A DNA stretch of 5,674 bases from Propionibacteriaceae bacterium UBA4569 (GTDB lineage: Bacteria > Actinomycetota > Actinomycetes > Propionibacteriales > Propionibacteriaceae), in the NCBI GenBank assembly GCA_002387005.1, contig DGKN01000037.1, forward strand, positions 4,517 through 10,190, given 5' to 3'. Shown piece by piece: positions 5,393 through 5,674 of the stretch (position 1 is its first letter; each line of letters starts with the position of its first letter). Below the pieces are notes generated by a model. The model made no database searches, was not told where the DNA came from, and worked only from the letters and a program-made list of their open reading frames with translations. Position numbers and translations under genes: made by a program.

Positions 5393-5419
5393 GACAGCCC
5401 CGGGGACGGTCCCCACTAT
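5391..5419 (+). promoter_or_regulatory. Promoter of the exporter gene (TTGACA-N17-CACTAT)
   Basis: A perfect -35 TTGACA (5391-5396) is followed after 17 bases by CACTAT (5414-5419), which keeps the A2 and T6 important in a -10. Transcription would begin near 5426, giving a leader of about 27 bases that includes a good Shine-Dalgarno sequence. The -10 is imperfect, which suits a regulated promoter. Confidence 0.55.
5402..5414. promoter_or_regulatory. Dyad GGGGAC-G-GTCCCC in the promoter spacer
   Basis: Six-base arms with a one-base centre make a perfect 13-base dyad that fills most of the exporter -35/-10 spacer. It is unrelated in sequence to the two TetR-like sites and lies roughly midway between them. 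It could be the site of a second regulator, or a chance GC palindrome. Confidence 0.35.
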
Positions 5420-5424
5420 GGAGA

Positions 5425-5435
5425 ACGAACATTCT
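5425..5435. promoter_or_regulatory. TetR operator-like site 2
   Basis: ACGAACATTCT matches the core of site 1 at 9 of 11 bases, with GAA-CA-TTC half-sites, so the shared form is ACGAAYRTTCT. It coincides with the predicted transcription start of the exporter gene, where bound repressor would block initiation. The centre-to-centre distance to site 1 is 47 bases. Confidence 0.6.
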
Positions 5436-5439
5436 TTTT

Positions 5440-5448
5440 GGAAGGAAG
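5440..5448 (+). promoter_or_regulatory. Ribosome binding site of the exporter gene
   Basis: GGAAGGAAG has its AGGA at 5443-5446, six bases before the ATG at 5453. It is the only well-placed Shine-Dalgarno sequence among the starts in this window, and it fixes the start of this gene. Confidence 0.7.
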
Positions 5449-5452
5449 CCCG

Positions 5453-5674
5453 ATGTCCTCCTCGGTCACCACCCCGCAGGTCCACTCGACGTGGAACGCC
5501 ACCATCCGCACCATCCTCGGCGCCTCGCTGGTCGTCGTCCTCGTGCTGCTCGCCTTCGGATGGCCCACCTACACCGCCAAGGTCAAGGACATGCCGCTGG
5601 GCGTCGTCGCGACCAGCGAGCAGCAGGCCCAGCTCCAGCAGGCGCCTGATGCCGCAGACGATCCCTTCGAACTG
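5453..5674 (+). CDS. Membrane protein N-terminus, probable YhgE/Pip or ABC-2-type exporter component (cut by window end)
   Basis: The 74 visible codons run to the window edge without a stop. A polar start (about residues 1-17) is followed by one strongly hydrophobic segment (about 21-37, ILGASLVVVLVLLAF), then PTYTAKVKDMPLGVVATSEQQ. An N-terminal membrane helix followed by a short juxtamembrane stretch and a 'xLPxxVV' strand is how YhgE/Pip and related ABC-2-type permease proteins begin (usually DLPVAVVN), the large extracytoplasmic part following. MPLGVVATSE is a looser version. Control by a divergent TetR repressor is common for such genes and suggests export of, or resistance to, a toxic compound. 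The start is fixed by the ribosome site at 5440-5448. The family call rests on few residues, so another single-anchor membrane protein is possible. Confidence 0.65.
   Translation, partial: MSSSVTTPQVHSTWNATIRTILGASLVVVLVLLAFGWPTYTAKVKDMPLGVVATSEQQAQLQQAPDAADDPFEL

Noticed and set aside
5376..5435. Insertion-sequence ends suggested by the similar 11-base sites flanking the exporter promoter
   Set aside because: The two copies are each quasi-palindromic and lie only 47 bases apart, with promoter elements between them and no transposase, which fits operators rather than transposon ends.

Overview
The window is high-GC DNA with strong G/C preference at third codon positions. It carries a WhiB-family regulator, so it comes from an actinobacterium. 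A Propionibacteriaceae-like host is possible, but I could not test this. No rRNA, tRNA, CRISPR array, transposase or integrase is visible, and the region reads as ordinary chromosome.

Layout: (1) 2-259 (+) is the end of a LuxR-type helix-turn-helix (HTH) gene. (2) 288-1562 (+) is serS, seryl-tRNA synthetase. It converges, across only 27 bases, with (3) 1590-2372 (-), a Cof-type HAD phosphatase. (4) 2465-3067 (-) is a WhiB-like iron-sulfur regulator with an unusual C-terminal HTH, placed upstream of and co-directional with the HAD gene. (5) 3068-3486 is a 419-base non-coding interval with several dyads, a possible ECF-sigma promoter for the WhiB gene and a doubtful 45-codon ORF. (6) 3487-4806 (+) is a DUF4921-like protein related to galactose-1-phosphate uridylyltransferase. 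Its 3' end overlaps by 46 bases the end of (7) 4761-5360 (-), a TetR-family repressor. (8) From 5453 (+) to the window edge is the N-terminus of a membrane protein, probably a YhgE/Pip or ABC-2-type exporter component.

The best-defined regulatory unit is the 92-base tetR/exporter divergent region. Two near-identical operator-like sites (ACGAAYRTTCT) are placed where a TetR dimer would block both promoters: one in the tetR promoter spacer, the other at the predicted exporter transcription start. A separate perfect dyad lies between them, in the exporter promoter spacer.

serS, the DUF4921 gene and tetR each have a TANNNT hexamer ending 6-7 bases before the ATG and no well-placed Shine-Dalgarno sequence. 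This is the arrangement expected for leaderless mRNAs. The most unusual protein is the WhiB-like regulator: it has an HTH tail that resembles the WhiA HTH, and Ala replaces the usual Trp of the G[VI]WGG turn. No complete new system is evident. That fusion, the operator architecture and the DUF4921 enzyme are the points worth following up.
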